A stretch of 64,000 bases of DNA from Geodermatophilus telluris (GCF_900102745.1 NZ_FMZF01000002.1:558001-622000); one strand, 5' to 3'. Positions 22,251 through 33,576 are shown, numbered from the stretch's first letter. A program made the numbers and translations. Notes: generated by a model not told the origin, from the sequence alone.

Positions 22251-23090
22251 GTGACCGGACGGCTGGTGCTCGGTGGTGCCCCGCTGGGGCAGCCCGGCGA
22301 CGTCGGCCCGCGGCTGCGCCGGGTCATGGCCGAGGCCGACGTCCTGGCCGTCGAGGACACCCGGCGGCTGCACCGGCTGGCCACCGACCTCGAGGTGACG
22401 CTCACCGGCCGGGTGGTGACCTTCCACGAGTCGGTGGAGCGCTCCCGGCTGCCCGGGCTGCTCACCGCGCTCGACCAGGGCCAGACCGTCCTGCTGCTCA
22501 CCGACGCCGGCATGCCCTCGGTCTCCGACCCCGGCTACACGCTGGTGCGGGCGGCGATCGAGGCCGGGGCCGAGGTGACGTCGGTGCCCGGCCCGTCGGC
22601 GGTGACCACGGCGCTCGCCGTCTCCGGGCTGCCGGTGGACCGCTTCTGCTTCGAGGGCTTCCTGTCGCGCAAGGCCGGGGAGCGGCGGTCGCGGCTGGCC
22701 GGGCTGGCCGGCGAGCGCCGCACGATGGTCTTCTTCGAGTCGCCGCACCGGCTGGCCGACGCGCTGGGCGACTGCGCCGCCGCGTTCGGCTCCTCGCGCG
22801 AGGCGGCGGTGTGCCGCGAGCTGACCAAGACGCACGAGGAGGTCCGGCGGGGGCCGCTGGCCGAGCTCGCCGCGTGGGCCGCCGAGGGCGTGCGCGGGGA
22901 GATCACGCTCGTCGTGGCGGGGGCGTCGCCGGAGCCGGTGTCGCTCGAGCCGGCCGAGCTGGCCGCGCTGGTGGCGGGGGAGGAGGCCGCGGGCGCGACG
23001 CGCAAGGACGCCATCCGCGCCGTCGTCACCCGCACCGGCCTGCCCCGCCGCACCGTCTACGACGCCGTCGTCGCCACCAAGGACGCCTGA
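22251..23090 (+). CDS. rsmI: 16S rRNA (cytidine-1402-2'-O)-methyltransferase
   Basis: 279 residues. LVLGGAPLGQPGDVGPRLRR begins the tetrapyrrole-methylase fold; VLAVEDTRRLHRLA, LLLTDAGMPSVSDPG and VTSVPGPSAVTTALAVSGLP are the SAM-binding motifs of RsmI. FEGFLSRKAGERRSRL and FFESPHRLADAL are RsmI-specific. It methylates the ribose of C1402 in 16S rRNA. The synteny with the PMT gene, upstream of metG and tatD, is widespread in actinobacteria. Start GTG 22251, leaderless. Confidence 0.95.
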   Translation: MTGRLVLGGAPLGQPGDVGPRLRRVMAEADVLAVEDTRRLHRLATDLEVTLTGRVVTFHESVERSRLPGLLTALDQGQTVLLLTDAGMPSVSDPGYTLVRAAIEAGAEVTSVPGPSAVTTALAVSGLPVDRFCFEGFLSRKAGERRSRLAGLAGERRTMVFFESPHRLADALGDCAAAFGSSREAAVCRELTKTHEEVRRGPLAELAAWAAEGVRGEITLVVAGASPEPVSLEPAELAALVAGEEAAGATRKDAIRAVVTRTGLPRRTVYDAVVATKDA

Positions 23091-23214
23091 GCGCCGGCAC
23101 GACGCCGTGCGCCCACCGGGGCCATCGGCCCGGGCGGTGCCCCGACAGGTGCACGGTCGTGCCGACCTGTGGACGGCGTCAGCGGGGAGACCCTGCGTGC
23201 GGCACGGTGCCGCG

Positions 23215-24126
23215 GTGTCCCGACCCCCGTCGCAGCCGTCGCGCCTGACCACCGGCCCGTTCCGGGGCACCACCGCGGTCGCCCGCGGGTTGCTCACCGC
23301 CGACCAGCTCCGCAGCAGCGCGTGGCGGCGGCTGTTCCGTGACGTCTACCTGCACCGGGACGTCCCGGTCACCCACGAGCTGCGGGCGGTGGCCGCGGCG
23401 GGGCTGCTGCTCCCCGGTGCGGTCGTCTCGGGGCGGAGCGCGGCGGTCCTCTGGGGGGTCGAGCTGGCCGGGGCCGGCGACGACGTCGAGCTGACGGTCC
23501 CGCCGGGGCGCCACCCGGTACGGGTCGGCGGGCTGCGCGTGCGGCGGGCGTCGCTGGCCCGGGACGACGTGGAACGCCGACGGGGCGCCCTCGCGACCAC
23601 GCCGGAGGCCACCGCCCTCGACCTGGCGCGGCGGCTGGGGGCGGACGACGCGGTGGTGGCGGTCGACCGGGTGCTGGCCTCCCGCCTCGTCGACCTCGAG
23701 GACCTCCGCGTCCGGGCGGTGCGGTGCACGGGCCGCGGGAGCGCCCGGGCGCGCGCCGTCTGCGCACTGGCGGACGGGCGGTCGGAGTCCCCGCAGGAGA
23801 CCCGGCTGCGGCTCCTCCTGCTCCGGGCGGGGCTGCCCGCGCCCGTCCCGCAGTTCACCGTCCGGGCCGGCGGCCGCTTCGTGGCCCGCGTCGACCTCGC
23901 CTGGCCCGCGCTGCGCGTGGCCGTCGAGTACGACGGTCGCTGGCACGCCGAGGCGGGCCGGTTCGCGCGCGACCGCCGGCGGCTCAACCGGTTGCAGGAG
24001 GCGGGCTGGCGGGTGGTCTTCGTGACCGCCGAGGACCTGTTCCGGCCGCTCGAGCTGACCGCGCGCGTCGACCGGGCGCTCGCGGACGCCAGAGTGCGCT
24101 CGTCGGGCCCACCGACCGGCGGGTGA
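23215..24126 (+). CDS. AbiEi-like/DUF559 (Vsr-fold) protein
   Basis: 303 residues. The N-terminal half resembles AbiEi antitoxin-type proteins: a winged-helix-like TADQLRSSAWRRLFRDVYLH, then VVSGRSAAVLWGVEL and TTPEATALDLARRLG. The C-terminal third is a DUF559 nuclease-like domain: RVDLAWPALRVAVEYDGRWH with the E-x-D-G active-site pattern, then RRRLNRLQEAGWRVVFVTAE. Such orphan genes are frequent in actinobacteria, and their function is unclear. No AbiEii toxin is adjacent. GTG 23215 and GTG 23197 are both in frame; I chose the later. Confidence 0.75.
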   Translation: MSRPPSQPSRLTTGPFRGTTAVARGLLTADQLRSSAWRRLFRDVYLHRDVPVTHELRAVAAAGLLLPGAVVSGRSAAVLWGVELAGAGDDVELTVPPGRHPVRVGGLRVRRASLARDDVERRRGALATTPEATALDLARRLGADDAVVAVDRVLASRLVDLEDLRVRAVRCTGRGSARARAVCALADGRSESPQETRLRLLLLRAGLPAPVPQFTVRAGGRFVARVDLAWPALRVAVEYDGRWHAEAGRFARDRRRLNRLQEAGWRVVFVTAEDLFRPLELTARVDRALADARVRSSGPPTGG

Positions 24127-24141
24127 CCCCGACGAGCGCAC
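24094..24141. terminator. Bidirectional terminator, 14-bp perfect stem
   Basis: Exact 14-base arms (24094-24107 and 24128-24141) around a 20-base loop overlap the 3' end of the DUF559 gene. It lies between it and the convergent corA, so it can serve both. Confidence 0.6.
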
Positions 24142-24162
24142 GGTCGGCGTGCTCGGCAGGGC

Positions 24163-25257
24163 TCAGAGCCAGCCGTTGCGCTTGAAGCCGCGGTAGAGCA
24201 GCAGGCAGGCCAGCAGGATGACCAGCAGCACCAGCGGGTAGCCGAACCGCCAGCGCAGCTCGGGCATGAACTCGAAGTTCATCCCGTAGATGCCGGCGAT
24301 CGCGGTGGGGACGGCGACGATGCCGGCCCACGCCGAGATCTTGCGCATGTCCTCGTTGTCGGCCATCGAGGTGCGCGCCAGCGAGGCCTGCAGGATCGAC
24401 GACAGCAGCTCGTCGAGGGCGCCCACCTGGTCGCGCACCCGGATGGCGTGGTCGAGCACGTCGCGGAAGTAGGAGCGCATCGCCTCGGGGACGACGTCGA
24501 CGGCCCGCTCCGAGAGCTTCTGCAGCGGCACCTCGAGCGGTCCCACCGCCCGCCGCAGCGACATCAGCTCCCGCTTGAGCTGGTAGAGCCGGCCGATGTC
24601 GTCGGTGCGCTGCGGGCTGAACACCGACGCCTCGAGCTCGTCGACGTCGTCCTGCACCTGCTCGACGACGTCGACGAAGGTGTCGACGACGAGGTCGGCC
24701 ACCGCGTAGAGCACCGCCGCCGGCCCGTGGCAGAGCAGGTCGCGCTCCTCCTCCAGCCGCCGCCGCAGGTCGGTCAGGTCGTTGTGGTCGCCGTGCCGCA
24801 CGGTGATCACGTGGTGGGCGCCGACGAACACCATGACCTCGCCGGTGCCGACCACCTCACTGGTGGCGGTCAGCTCCTCGTGCTCCACGTACCGCGCGGT
24901 CTTGAGCACCATGAACAGGTCGGCGTCGTAGCGCTCGAGCTTGGGCCGCTGGTGGGCGTAGACGGCGTCCTCGACGGCGAGCGGGTGCAGCCGGTAGCGG
25001 CCGGCGATGGCGTCGAGCTCGGCCTCGGTCGGCTCGAAGAGGCCCAGCCAGACGAACCCGCCGCGCTCGACGGCGACGTCGAGCGCCTCCATGGGGTCCA
25101 CCAGCGGCTCGCGCCGGCCCTCCACGTAGACCGCGCAGTCGACCACCGCGCCGGTGTCCGGCGCCCGGCCCCGCGGTGCCCGGGGTGCCCCGGCCGGTCG
25201 CGGACGGGGACTGGGCACGTAGGGCCCCGCCGCCCCCTCGGTCCCCAGGTCGCCCAC
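24163..25257 (-). CDS. corA: CorA-type magnesium/cobalt channel
   Basis: 364 residues. A variable Pro/Arg-rich N-terminus is followed by the alpha/beta funnel domain and the long stalk helix. Two C-terminal transmembrane helices carry the diagnostic YGMNFEFMPE loop at about 330, whose Gly-Met-Asn forms the selectivity filter. The end LLLYRGFKRNGWL is the usual basic C-terminus. It takes up Mg2+ (or Co2+/Ni2+) through a pentameric channel. Start GTG 25257; an in-frame frame continues upstream but has no family similarity there. Convergent with the DUF559 gene. Confidence 0.95.
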   Translation of the reverse strand: MGDLGTEGAAGPYVPSPRPRPAGAPRAPRGRAPDTGAVVDCAVYVEGRREPLVDPMEALDVAVERGGFVWLGLFEPTEAELDAIAGRYRLHPLAVEDAVYAHQRPKLERYDADLFMVLKTARYVEHEELTATSEVVGTGEVMVFVGAHHVITVRHGDHNDLTDLRRRLEEERDLLCHGPAAVLYAVADLVVDTFVDVVEQVQDDVDELEASVFSPQRTDDIGRLYQLKRELMSLRRAVGPLEVPLQKLSERAVDVVPEAMRSYFRDVLDHAIRVRDQVGALDELLSSILQASLARTSMADNEDMRKISAWAGIVAVPTAIAGIYGMNFEFMPELRWRFGYPLVLLVILLACLLLYRGFKRNGWL

Positions 25258-25392
25258 CGTCGGCCTCCTCCCGTCCCCGCCGGGCGGCGGGCGAGGGAAG
25301 CGTAGGCGTGCGGCGCCCGACGCCCCGTGCCACGCTGCCTGCTGGGGGGCCGGCCGCCACCGAGCCGGCGTCGCACGCACGAGGAGGACGCC

Positions 25393-26910
25393 GTGGCCGC
25401 AGGGACCCGCCGGATCAAGTCCGTCGAGGACTCCATCCGCGACACAGAGGAACCCGAGCACCGGCTCAGGAAGAACCTCTCCGGCCTCGACCTCGCCGTC
25501 TTCGGCGTCGGGGTGATCATCGGGACGGGCATCTTCGTGCTCACCGGCGAGGTCGCCAAGACCACCGCCGGGCCCGCGGTGGCGATCTCCTTCGTCATCG
25601 CCGGCGTCGTCTGCGGCCTGGCGGCGGTCTGCTACGCGGAGTTCGCCTCCACCGTCCCGGTGGCCGGGTCGGCGTACACGTTCTCCTACGCCACGCTGGG
25701 CGAGCTGGTCGCCTGGATCATCGGCTGGGACCTCGTCCTCGAGCTGGCGCTGGGGGCCGCGACGGTCTCCGTCGGCTGGTCGGGCTACCTCAACCAGCTG
25801 CTCGGCGACCTCGGCATCCCGCTGCCGACGTCGATCGCGGGGGAGACCGCGACGGTCAACATCCCGGCGATCTTCATCGCGCTGGTGATGACCGGGGTGC
25901 TCGTCCTCGGCATCAAGCTGTCGTCGCGGGTGACCAGCGTGATCGTGGCCATCAAGGTCGTCATCGTCCTGCTGGTGATCGTCCTCGGCCTCTTCTACCT
26001 GACGGCGGACAACTACACGCCCTTCGTCCCGCCCGCGGAGCCGGCGGCCGAGGGCGAGGGTGGCTGGCACGCCCCGCTCATCCAGCTGCTCGGGTTCACC
26101 CAGGGCACCTTCGGCTGGGGCGGCGTGATCGCCGGCGCCTCGATCGTGTTCTTCGCCTTCATCGGCTTCGACATCGTCGCGACGGCGGCCGAGGAGACCA
26201 AGGACCCGCGCAAGGACCTGCCGCGCGGCATCATCGGCTCGCTGGTGGTCTGCACGCTGCTCTACGTCGCGGTCTCGCTGGTCGTCGTCGGCATGCAGCC
26301 CTACTCGGAGCTGTCCACGGAGGCGCCGCTGGCGGAGGCCTTCAGCAGCGTCGGGCTGTCGTTCGTCTCCAGCGTCATCTCGCTCGGCGCCCTGGCCGGG
26401 CTGACCTCGGTGGTCATGATCCTCATGCTCGGCCAGTCCCGCGTGCTGTTCGCGATGAGCCGCGACCACCTGCTGCCGCCCGGCATGGCCGCCGTCCACC
26501 CGCGGTACGGCACGCCCTACAAGATCACCATCGGCACCGGCGTGTTCGTGGCCGTGCTGGCCGGCTTCCTGCCCCTGGGGACGCTGGCCGAGCTGGTCAA
26601 CATCGGCACGCTGTTCGCCTTCGTGCTGGTGTCCCTCGCCGTCATCGTGCTGCGCCGGACCCGGCCCGACCTGCACCGGGCCTTCCGCGTGCCGCTGGTG
26701 CCCTTCCTGCCGATCGTCTCGGCGCTGGCCTGCTTCTACCTGATGCTCAACCTGCCGGCCGACACCTGGGTGCGGTTCGTCATCTGGATGGCGATCGGGT
26801 TCGGCATCTACTTCCTGTACGGCCGACGGCGCAGCCGGCTGGCCGGCGCGGAGGGCGTGGCCGCGGCCGAGCGGGCGGTCGCCGACCGGGCGGCCCGCGA
26901 GCGGCGGTGA
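25393..26910 (+). CDS. APC-superfamily cationic amino-acid permease
   Basis: 505 residues with 12-13 hydrophobic segments. GVIIGTGIFVLTGEVAKTTA in TM1 is the substrate-binding break of APC transporters. FFAFIGFDIVATAAEETKDP is the TM6 consensus of the YfnA/CAT subgroup, and LGQSRVLFAMSRDHLLP follows TM8. It probably imports basic or neutral amino acids with protons. The N-terminal cytosolic DTEEPEHRLRKNLSGLD is typical for this branch. The GTG at 25393 has a GAGGAGG site six bases upstream. Monocistronic, with a hairpin after the stop. Confidence 0.9.
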   Translation: MAAGTRRIKSVEDSIRDTEEPEHRLRKNLSGLDLAVFGVGVIIGTGIFVLTGEVAKTTAGPAVAISFVIAGVVCGLAAVCYAEFASTVPVAGSAYTFSYATLGELVAWIIGWDLVLELALGAATVSVGWSGYLNQLLGDLGIPLPTSIAGETATVNIPAIFIALVMTGVLVLGIKLSSRVTSVIVAIKVVIVLLVIVLGLFYLTADNYTPFVPPAEPAAEGEGGWHAPLIQLLGFTQGTFGWGGVIAGASIVFFAFIGFDIVATAAEETKDPRKDLPRGIIGSLVVCTLLYVAVSLVVVGMQPYSELSTEAPLAEAFSSVGLSFVSSVISLGALAGLTSVVMILMLGQSRVLFAMSRDHLLPPGMAAVHPRYGTPYKITIGTGVFVAVLAGFLPLGTLAELVNIGTLFAFVLVSLAVIVLRRTRPDLHRAFRVPLVPFLPIVSALACFYLMLNLPADTWVRFVIWMAIGFGIYFLYGRRRSRLAGAEGVAAAERAVADRAARERR

Positions 26911-26931
26911 GCCACCCGGAGGGGTGAGGCG

Positions 26932-26954
26932 GGCTCCGGCGCACCTCCGGAGCC
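26932..26954 (+). terminator. Terminator hairpin after the permease gene
   Basis: The eight-base stem GGCTCCGG/CCGGAGCC with a seven-base loop lies 22 bases after the stop. The flanks can extend pairing with a bulge. Confidence 0.55.
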
Positions 26955-27009
26955 CCCGCCCGCGCGACGACCTGACCGGTGACCGACGTCCCCGGCCAGG
27001 AGCAGACCC

Positions 27010-27624
27010 GTGGCGACCAGCGTCCTCGACGCCCCCCTCCCGACGACCCCCGCCGTCGCGACCCGGCGGCCGCCGGCGGTGCTCGCGCTCGCCGCGGTCT
27101 GCGGCGTGGAGTCGCTGGCCCTGCTGGCGGCCGGGCTGACCGGTCTCGACGGGCTGCTCACCGCGACCCCGGCGCCGCCGGCGCCCGTGGTGGTCGCCGT
27201 CCTCGGGGGGCTGGCCGGCTGGATCGTCGCCTGTGCGGGCAGCGCGCTCACCGTCCTCGAGGGGCCGGGGTGGCGGATGGCGGCGGTCGTCGCCGGTGCC
27301 GAGGTCGGGCTGCTCGTCGCGCTGGTCGCCGTCGGCCAGTCCACCGCGCTGCTGGACCGGCTGCCCGCCACCGTGCCGCTGCCCGCCGCCGCGCTGCTCG
27401 CCCTCGCCGTCCCCGTGGGCAAGCTGCTGCTCACCTCGGCGCCCTCGGTGCTCACCTGGGCCCGGACCGCCCCGCCGCGGCAGCGGGAGCCCGAGCCGGT
27501 GGCCCACCCGCGGCTGCGCGTGCTCACCCTGGCGGTCATCGGCCTGGCGCTGTGCGCCCTCGCCGTCACCACCCCCGTGGCCGGCGAGCCGCCCGTCCCG
27601 GCCACCGCCGTCGCCGGCGGCTGA
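27010..27624 (+). CDS. Hypothetical four-to-five-helix membrane protein
   Basis: 204 residues. After a Pro/Thr-rich N-terminus there are hydrophobic helices at about 25-45 (VLALAAVCGVESLALLAAG), 60-80, 90-110 (MAAVVAGAEVGLLVALVAV), 118-140 and 170-190. The loops are short and weakly charged. No family motif is recognised. The GTG has an AGGAG site eight bases upstream. It precedes metG but is separated from it by metG's own promoter. Confidence 0.7.
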   Translation: MATSVLDAPLPTTPAVATRRPPAVLALAAVCGVESLALLAAGLTGLDGLLTATPAPPAPVVVAVLGGLAGWIVACAGSALTVLEGPGWRMAAVVAGAEVGLLVALVAVGQSTALLDRLPATVPLPAAALLALAVPVGKLLLTSAPSVLTWARTAPPRQREPEPVAHPRLRVLTLAVIGLALCALAVTTPVAGEPPVPATAVAGG

Positions 27625-27654
27625 CGGCCGGTCAACCGGCTGGACGCCGCCACC

Positions 27655-27660
27655 TAGGCT
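27655..27660 (+). promoter_or_regulatory. -10 box of metG (leaderless)
   Basis: TAGGCT, six bases before the GTG at 27667. Confidence 0.5.
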
Positions 27661-27666
27661 CGGGGC

Positions 27667-29463
27667 GTGAGTGATCGGCACATCCTGACCGCCGTCGCGT
27701 GGCCCTACGCCAACGGCCCGCGGCACATCGGCCACGTCTCCGGCTTCGGTGTCCCCTCCGACGTCTTCAGCCGCTACCAGCGGATGGCCGGCAACCGGGT
27801 CCTGATGGTCAGCGGCACCGACGAGCACGGGACGCCGATCACCGTCGCCGCCGACGCCGAGGGGGTGTCCCCGCGCGAGATCGCCGACCGCAACAACCGG
27901 CTGATCGTCGACGACCTGCAGGCCCTCGGCCTGTCCTACGACCTGTTCACCCGCACCACCACGGTCAACCACGCGCAGGTCAGCCAGGAGATCTTCCTCG
28001 GCCTGCTGAAGAACGGGTACGTCTTCCCGCAGACGACGCTCGGCGCGATCAGCCCCTCCACCGGCCGCACGCTGCCCGACCGCTACATCGAGGGCACCTG
28101 CCCGATCTGCGGCTACGACGGCGCCCGCGGCGACCAGTGCGACAACTGCGGCAACCAGCTCGACCCCACCGACCTGATCAACCCGGTCAGCCGGATCAAC
28201 GGCGAGACGCCGCGCTTCGTCGAGAGCGAGCACTACTTCCTCGACCTGCCGGCCTTCACCCGCTCCCTCGGCGACTGGCTGGACAGCCGCCGGGGCTGGC
28301 GGCCCAACGTGCTCAACTTCGCCAAGAACCTGCTCACCGACCTCAAGCCGCGCAGCTACACCCGCGACATCGACTGGGGCGTGCCCATCCCGCTCGACGG
28401 CTGGCGGGACCGCCCCGACAAGCGCATCTACGTCTGGTTCGACGCCGTCGTCGGCTACCTGTCGGCGTCCATCGAGTGGGCCCGCCGGTCGGGCGACGAC
28501 GACGCCTGGCGCCAGTGGTGGCAGGCGCCGGACGCCGACGCCTACTACTTCATGGGCAAGGACAACATCGTCTTCCACGCCGAGATCTGGCCCGCCCAGC
28601 TGCAGGGCTACAACGGCGAGGGTGACAAGGGGGGCAGCCCCGGCTCGCTGGGCCGGCTGGCGCTGCCCACCGAGGTCGTCTCCAGCGAGTTCCTCACCAT
28701 GGAGGGCCGCAAGTTCTCCTCGTCGCGGCAGGTGGTCATCTACGTCCGCGACTTCCTCGCCCGCTACGACCCCGACGCGCTGCGCTACTTCGTCGCCGTC
28801 GCGGGCCCCGAGACCCAGGACACCGACTTCACCTGGGCGGAGTTCCTCCGGCGCAACAACGACGAGCTCGTCGCCGGCTGGGGCAACCTGGTCAACCGCA
28901 CGGTGTCGATGGCGGCGAAGAACGTCGGCGCCGTCCCGACGCCGGGGGAGCTGACCGACGCCGACCGCGCGCTGCTGGCCTCGACGTCGTCGGCGTTCGG
29001 CCCGGTCGGCGACCTGCTCGCCCGCAACCGGCAGAAGGCGGCGGCCACCGAGGCGATGCGGGTCGTCGGCGAGGCGAACAAGTACCTGTCCGACCAGGCG
29101 CCGTGGAAGCTCAAGGAGGACCCGGCCCGCCGGGACACCGTGCTGCACACCGCGCTGCAGGCGGTCAGCGACTGCAACGCGCTGCTCACGCCGTTCCTGC
29201 CGCACTCGGCGCAGAAGGTGCACGAGCTGCTCGGCGGCACCGGCGTGTGGTCGCCGGCGCCGCGCGTGGAGGAGGTCACCGACCTCGACGACGGCTCGCC
29301 CTACCCGGTCATCACCGGCGACTACGGCGACGCGCAGGCGGTGTGGGCCTCCCGCCCGCTGCCGTCGGGCACGCCGCTGTCCCCGCCCACCCCGGTGTTC
29401 CGCAAGCTCGACGAGTCGATCGTCGCCGACGAGCTGGCCCGGCTGGAGGGCGGCGGGAAGTGA
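27667..29463 (+). CDS. metG: Methionyl-tRNA synthetase
   Basis: 598 residues. The class I signature is PRHIGHVSG (about 18-26). The connective domain carries a zinc knuckle [20 protein letters not shown] (about 144-163), and the KMSKS-type loop reads GRKFSSSRQ (about 345). GTDEHGTPI is the methionine-pocket strand. The C-terminal anticodon domain ends at about 598 without a tRNA-binding extension. It charges tRNA-Met with methionine. Start GTG after a leaderless -10 box. Its stop overlaps the tatD start (GTGA). Confidence 0.97.
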   Translation: MSDRHILTAVAWPYANGPRHIGHVSGFGVPSDVFSRYQRMAGNRVLMVSGTDEHGTPITVAADAEGVSPREIADRNNRLIVDDLQALGLSYDLFTRTTTVNHAQVSQEIFLGLLKNGYVFPQTTLGAISPSTGRTLPDRYIEGTCPICGYDGARGDQCDNCGNQLDPTDLINPVSRINGETPRFVESEHYFLDLPAFTRSLGDWLDSRRGWRPNVLNFAKNLLTDLKPRSYTRDIDWGVPIPLDGWRDRPDKRIYVWFDAVVGYLSASIEWARRSGDDDAWRQWWQAPDADAYYFMGKDNIVFHAEIWPAQLQGYNGEGDKGGSPGSLGRLALPTEVVSSEFLTMEGRKFSSSRQVVIYVRDFLARYDPDALRYFVAVAGPETQDTDFTWAEFLRRNNDELVAGWGNLVNRTVSMAAKNVGAVPTPGELTDADRALLASTSSAFGPVGDLLARNRQKAAATEAMRVVGEANKYLSDQAPWKLKEDPARRDTVLHTALQAVSDCNALLTPFLPHSAQKVHELLGGTGVWSPAPRVEEVTDLDDGSPYPVITGDYGDAQAVWASRPLPSGTPLSPPTPVFRKLDESIVADELARLEGGGK

Positions 29464-30332
29464 GTCGCTCCGCCTCGTCCCGCGCCAACCGGCGGGGCGA
29501 GCCGCCGCCGTCGCCGGAGCCGCTGCCCGCGCCGGCCCTGGACAGCCACACCCACCTCGACATCGTGCTCAACGGGTTCCGCACCGACGAGCCCGCCGAC
29601 GACACCGCGGTGGACGCGGAGATCGCCGCCGCGACCGCCGTCGGCGTCCCGCGGCTGGTGCAGGTCGGCGTCGACGTCGCCTCCTCGCGGTGGTCGGCCG
29701 CGCTGGCGGAGCGGCACCCGCAGGTGCTGGCCGCCGTCGCCGTCCACCCCAACGAGGCCGGCGGGGGCGCCGCCGACGACGACGCGCTGGCCGAGATCGA
29801 CCGGCTGGCCGCGCTGCCGCGGGTGCGCGCCGTGGGGGAGACCGGCCTGGACCGGTTCCGCACCGGCCCCGAGGGCTGGGCGGCGCAGGAGGCATCCTTC
29901 CGGGCGCACGTCCGGATCGCGAAGGAGCACGGGGTCGCGCTGGTCGTCCACGACCGCGACGCGCACGAGGAGGTGCTGCGGGTCGTCGACGACGAGGGCG
30001 CCCCGGAGCACGTCGTGATGCACTGCTTCTCCGGCGACGCCGCCTTCGCGACGGCGTGCGTCGAGCGCGGCTTCGTGCTGTCCTTCGCCGGCACGCTGAC
30101 CTTCGGCAACGCCGGCGACCTCCGCGCGGCCGCCGCGGCCACCCCGGTCGACCAGCTGCTCGTCGAGACCGACGCGCCGTTCCTCACCCCCGTGCCGCAC
30201 CGCGGCCGGCCGAACGCCTCGCGGCTGGTGCCGCACACCGTCCGGGCGCTCGCCGAGGTCACCGGGGTGGAGCTCGGGCAGCTCTGCGACGCGCTCACCA
30301 GGAACGCCGAGCGCGTGTTCGGGGAGTGGTGA
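29460..30332 (+). CDS. tatD: TatD-family metal-dependent hydrolase
   Basis: 290 residues. DSHTHLDIV (about 28) gives the first metal histidines; [28 protein letters not shown] and [19 protein letters not shown] are the other TIM-barrel metal-site motifs in order. TatD proteins are Mg2+-dependent 3'-5' exonucleases or D-aminoacyl-tRNA-type hydrolases. The GTG overlaps the metG stop, so the two are translationally coupled. The N-terminal 25 residues are Ser/Arg/Pro-rich and not conserved. Confidence 0.93.
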   Translation: MSRSASSRANRRGEPPPSPEPLPAPALDSHTHLDIVLNGFRTDEPADDTAVDAEIAAATAVGVPRLVQVGVDVASSRWSAALAERHPQVLAAVAVHPNEAGGGAADDDALAEIDRLAALPRVRAVGETGLDRFRTGPEGWAAQEASFRAHVRIAKEHGVALVVHDRDAHEEVLRVVDDEGAPEHVVMHCFSGDAAFATACVERGFVLSFAGTLTFGNAGDLRAAAAATPVDQLLVETDAPFLTPVPHRGRPNASRLVPHTVRALAEVTGVELGQLCDALTRNAERVFGEW

Positions 30333-30370
30333 GGGACCCGGTGCCCCCCACCACCCGCACGCTCGCGCCG

Positions 30371-30387
30371 GGCCCCTGCACGGGGCC
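30371..30387 (+). terminator. Possible terminator after tatD
   Basis: GGCCCC/GGGGCC, a six-base stem with a five-base loop, 38 bases after the stop. Weak. Confidence 0.35.
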
Positions 30388-30444
30388 GACCGATCGGACC
30401 TCGCGGGCAGCCGTCCACCCGACCGGCTGAGCCCGGAGGCGGGG

Positions 30445-30450
30445 CACACT
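30445..30450 (+). promoter_or_regulatory. -10-like box of the 30457 gene
   Basis: CACACT, six bases before GTG 30457. A weak -10, but the same leaderless spacing as elsewhere. Confidence 0.3.
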
Positions 30451-30456
30451 GGGGAC

Positions 30457-31296
30457 GTGGGTCGCCTCATCGCCGTCGTGCTCTTCATCGCCGTCCTGGT
30501 GCCCGGCGTGCTGCTCGCGCGGGCCTGGGCGCTGGCTGCCGGCCGGCGCGCGGTCGCCTCGGCCGCGGTGGAGTTCGCGACCCCCACGCCCGAGGGCCTG
30601 GCCACGCTGCAGCGGCAGGCGCAGCACGGCCGCCGGGTGCGCCGGCTCGGCCTGCTGCTCGGCCTCGTCGCGATCGGGGCGAGCATCGTCGTGTTCGCCG
30701 AGGCGTCGGTCTTCCTCTGGCTGCCGGCCCTGGTCATCGGGCTGCTCGCCGGCGTCGTGCTGGCCGAGGCCACCCGGCCACGCCCCCGCTGGCGGCTGTC
30801 CACCCCGCCGCGCCGGCCGCGGCGGGGGGAGCAGATCTCGCCGTGGCTGCTGTGGACGACGCGGGCGGTCGTCGTCGCCGAGGTCGCCGTCGCGGGCCTG
30901 CTGTGGCACCGCGGCGACCTGCCCGACTCGGTCGGCTGGGTGGCGGTCGTGGTGCCGCTCGCCACGTGGCTGCTCGCCGAGGTGGCCCTGCTGCGCGCGC
31001 TGCTGCGCCCGCTGGCCGGCGAGGGTGCCGACGTGCCGGTCGACGAGGCGCTGCGCACCTGGACGGCCCACCTGGTCGCCGCCGCCACCAGCGTCCTGGC
31101 CCTCCTCCCGCTCGGGGCGCTGCTGCTGGCCGCGGGCATCGACCTCGGCGACCGGGTGACCGAGAACGTCGACCTGCTGCCGGTCGCCCTCGTCGCGGGG
31201 GGCTTCGCGAGCCTGGCCGCGGGCCTCGCCGTCGCGGTCTTCCTCGTCACCTGGCTGCGCCCCGTGCGCACCAGCGAGCGGGCGCTCGCCGGCTGA
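30457..31296 (+). CDS. Hypothetical polytopic membrane protein
   Basis: 279 residues. Hydrophobic segments are at about 5-27 (LIAVVLFIAVLVPGVLLARA), 65-85, 90-110, 130-150, 160-185, 205-230 and 245-270. A basic Arg/Pro loop (PRWRLSTPPRRPRRG) lies between the third and fourth. The topology suggests about seven helices; no conserved motif is recognised. It lies between tatD and rpf but carries its own weak promoter. Confidence 0.7.
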   Translation: MGRLIAVVLFIAVLVPGVLLARAWALAAGRRAVASAAVEFATPTPEGLATLQRQAQHGRRVRRLGLLLGLVAIGASIVVFAEASVFLWLPALVIGLLAGVVLAEATRPRPRWRLSTPPRRPRRGEQISPWLLWTTRAVVVAEVAVAGLLWHRGDLPDSVGWVAVVVPLATWLLAEVALLRALLRPLAGEGADVPVDEALRTWTAHLVAAATSVLALLPLGALLLAAGIDLGDRVTENVDLLPVALVAGGFASLAAGLAVAVFLVTWLRPVRTSERALAG

Positions 31297-31397
31297 CACC
31301 GGCTCCGGAGGCCGGGCACACACCGTGACCTCGATCACCGGCTGACCTCACCGAGCGCACCCGTCACACCCGTCCCACGCGGCGCGTCCGTCGCTGA

Positions 31398-32702
<1,305 letters not shown>

Positions 32703-32721
32703 GACCGCCACGTCCGAGCCG

Positions 32722-33576
32722 CTGAACACCCCCGAGCACGCCGACGGGCTGCTGGGCCCGGCCGCGATCCGCGACCTGGCCCGGCAGCTCGACCTGCGCC
32801 CGACGAAGTCCCTCGGCCAGAACTTCCTGCACGACGCCAACACCATCCGGCGGATCGTGCGCACCGCCGAGCTGCGCCCCGACGACGTCGTGCTGGAGGT
32901 CGGCCCCGGCCTGGGCTCGCTGACCCTGGGCCTGCTGCCCGCCGCCACGGCCGTCACCGCCGTCGAGATCGACCCGCGGCTGGCCGAGCTGCTGCCCCGC
33001 ACCGTCGCCGAGCGGCGACCGGACCTGGCCGGGCGGCTGACCGTCGTCGAGGCCGACGCGCTCCGGCTGAGCGGGCTGCCCGGCCGCCCTCCGACGGCGC
33101 TCGTGGCCAACCTGCCGTACAACGTGGCGGTGCCCGTCCTGCTGCACCTGCTCGAGCTGCTGCCCTCGCTGCGCCGGGCGCTGGTCCTCGTCCAGGCCGA
33201 GGTCGCCGAGCGGCTGGCCGCCCCGCCGGGCAGCCCGGCCTACGGCGTCCCGTCGGTCAAGGCCGCCTGGTACGGCCGCGCCCACCGCGCCGGCAACGTC
33301 GGTCGCCGCGTCTTCTGGCCCGAGCCCAACGTCGACTCCGGGCTGGTCGCCCTCGACCGGACCGACCCGCCACCGGGGGACCGCGCCGCCACCTTCGCCG
33401 TCGTCGACGCCGCCTTCGCCACGCGCCGCAAGGGTCTGCGGGCCGCGCTGGCCCGCTGGGCCGGCAGCCCCGCCGCGGCCGAGGCGCGGCTGCGCGCGGC
33501 CGGCATCGACCCGTCCACGCGCGGCGAGCAGCTGTCGGTGGCCGACTTCGCGCGGCTGGCCGCGACCGCCCCGTGA
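32722..33576 (+). CDS. rsmA: 16S rRNA dimethyladenosine transferase, apparent CTG start
   Basis: About 284 residues. [20 protein letters not shown] is the conserved N-terminus; [15 protein letters not shown] is the SAM loop and [18 protein letters not shown] holds the N-L-P-Y catalytic motif. It dimethylates A1518 and A1519 of 16S rRNA. The conserved core begins before any ATG, GTG or TTG: the first of these in frame is GTG 32857. The only candidates are CTG 32722, CTG 32749/32752, or an ACG at 32710. I list 32722 with low certainty. The GTGA overlap with ispE couples the two. Confidence 0.9.
   Translation: MNTPEHADGLLGPAAIRDLARQLDLRPTKSLGQNFLHDANTIRRIVRTAELRPDDVVLEVGPGLGSLTLGLLPAATAVTAVEIDPRLAELLPRTVAERRPDLAGRLTVVEADALRLSGLPGRPPTALVANLPYNVAVPVLLHLLELLPSLRRALVLVQAEVAERLAAPPGSPAYGVPSVKAAWYGRAHRAGNVGRRVFWPEPNVDSGLVALDRTDPPPGDRAATFAVVDAAFATRRKGLRAALARWAGSPAAAEARLRAAGIDPSTRGEQLSVADFARLAATAP

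Noticed and set aside
24163..29223. A very long open frame on the minus strand running opposite the permease, membrane protein and metG genes.
   Set aside because: Only the corA part resembles a protein. The rest is low-complexity Arg/Gly/Asp/His sequence, typical of the antisense of GC-rich codons, and lies opposite metG.
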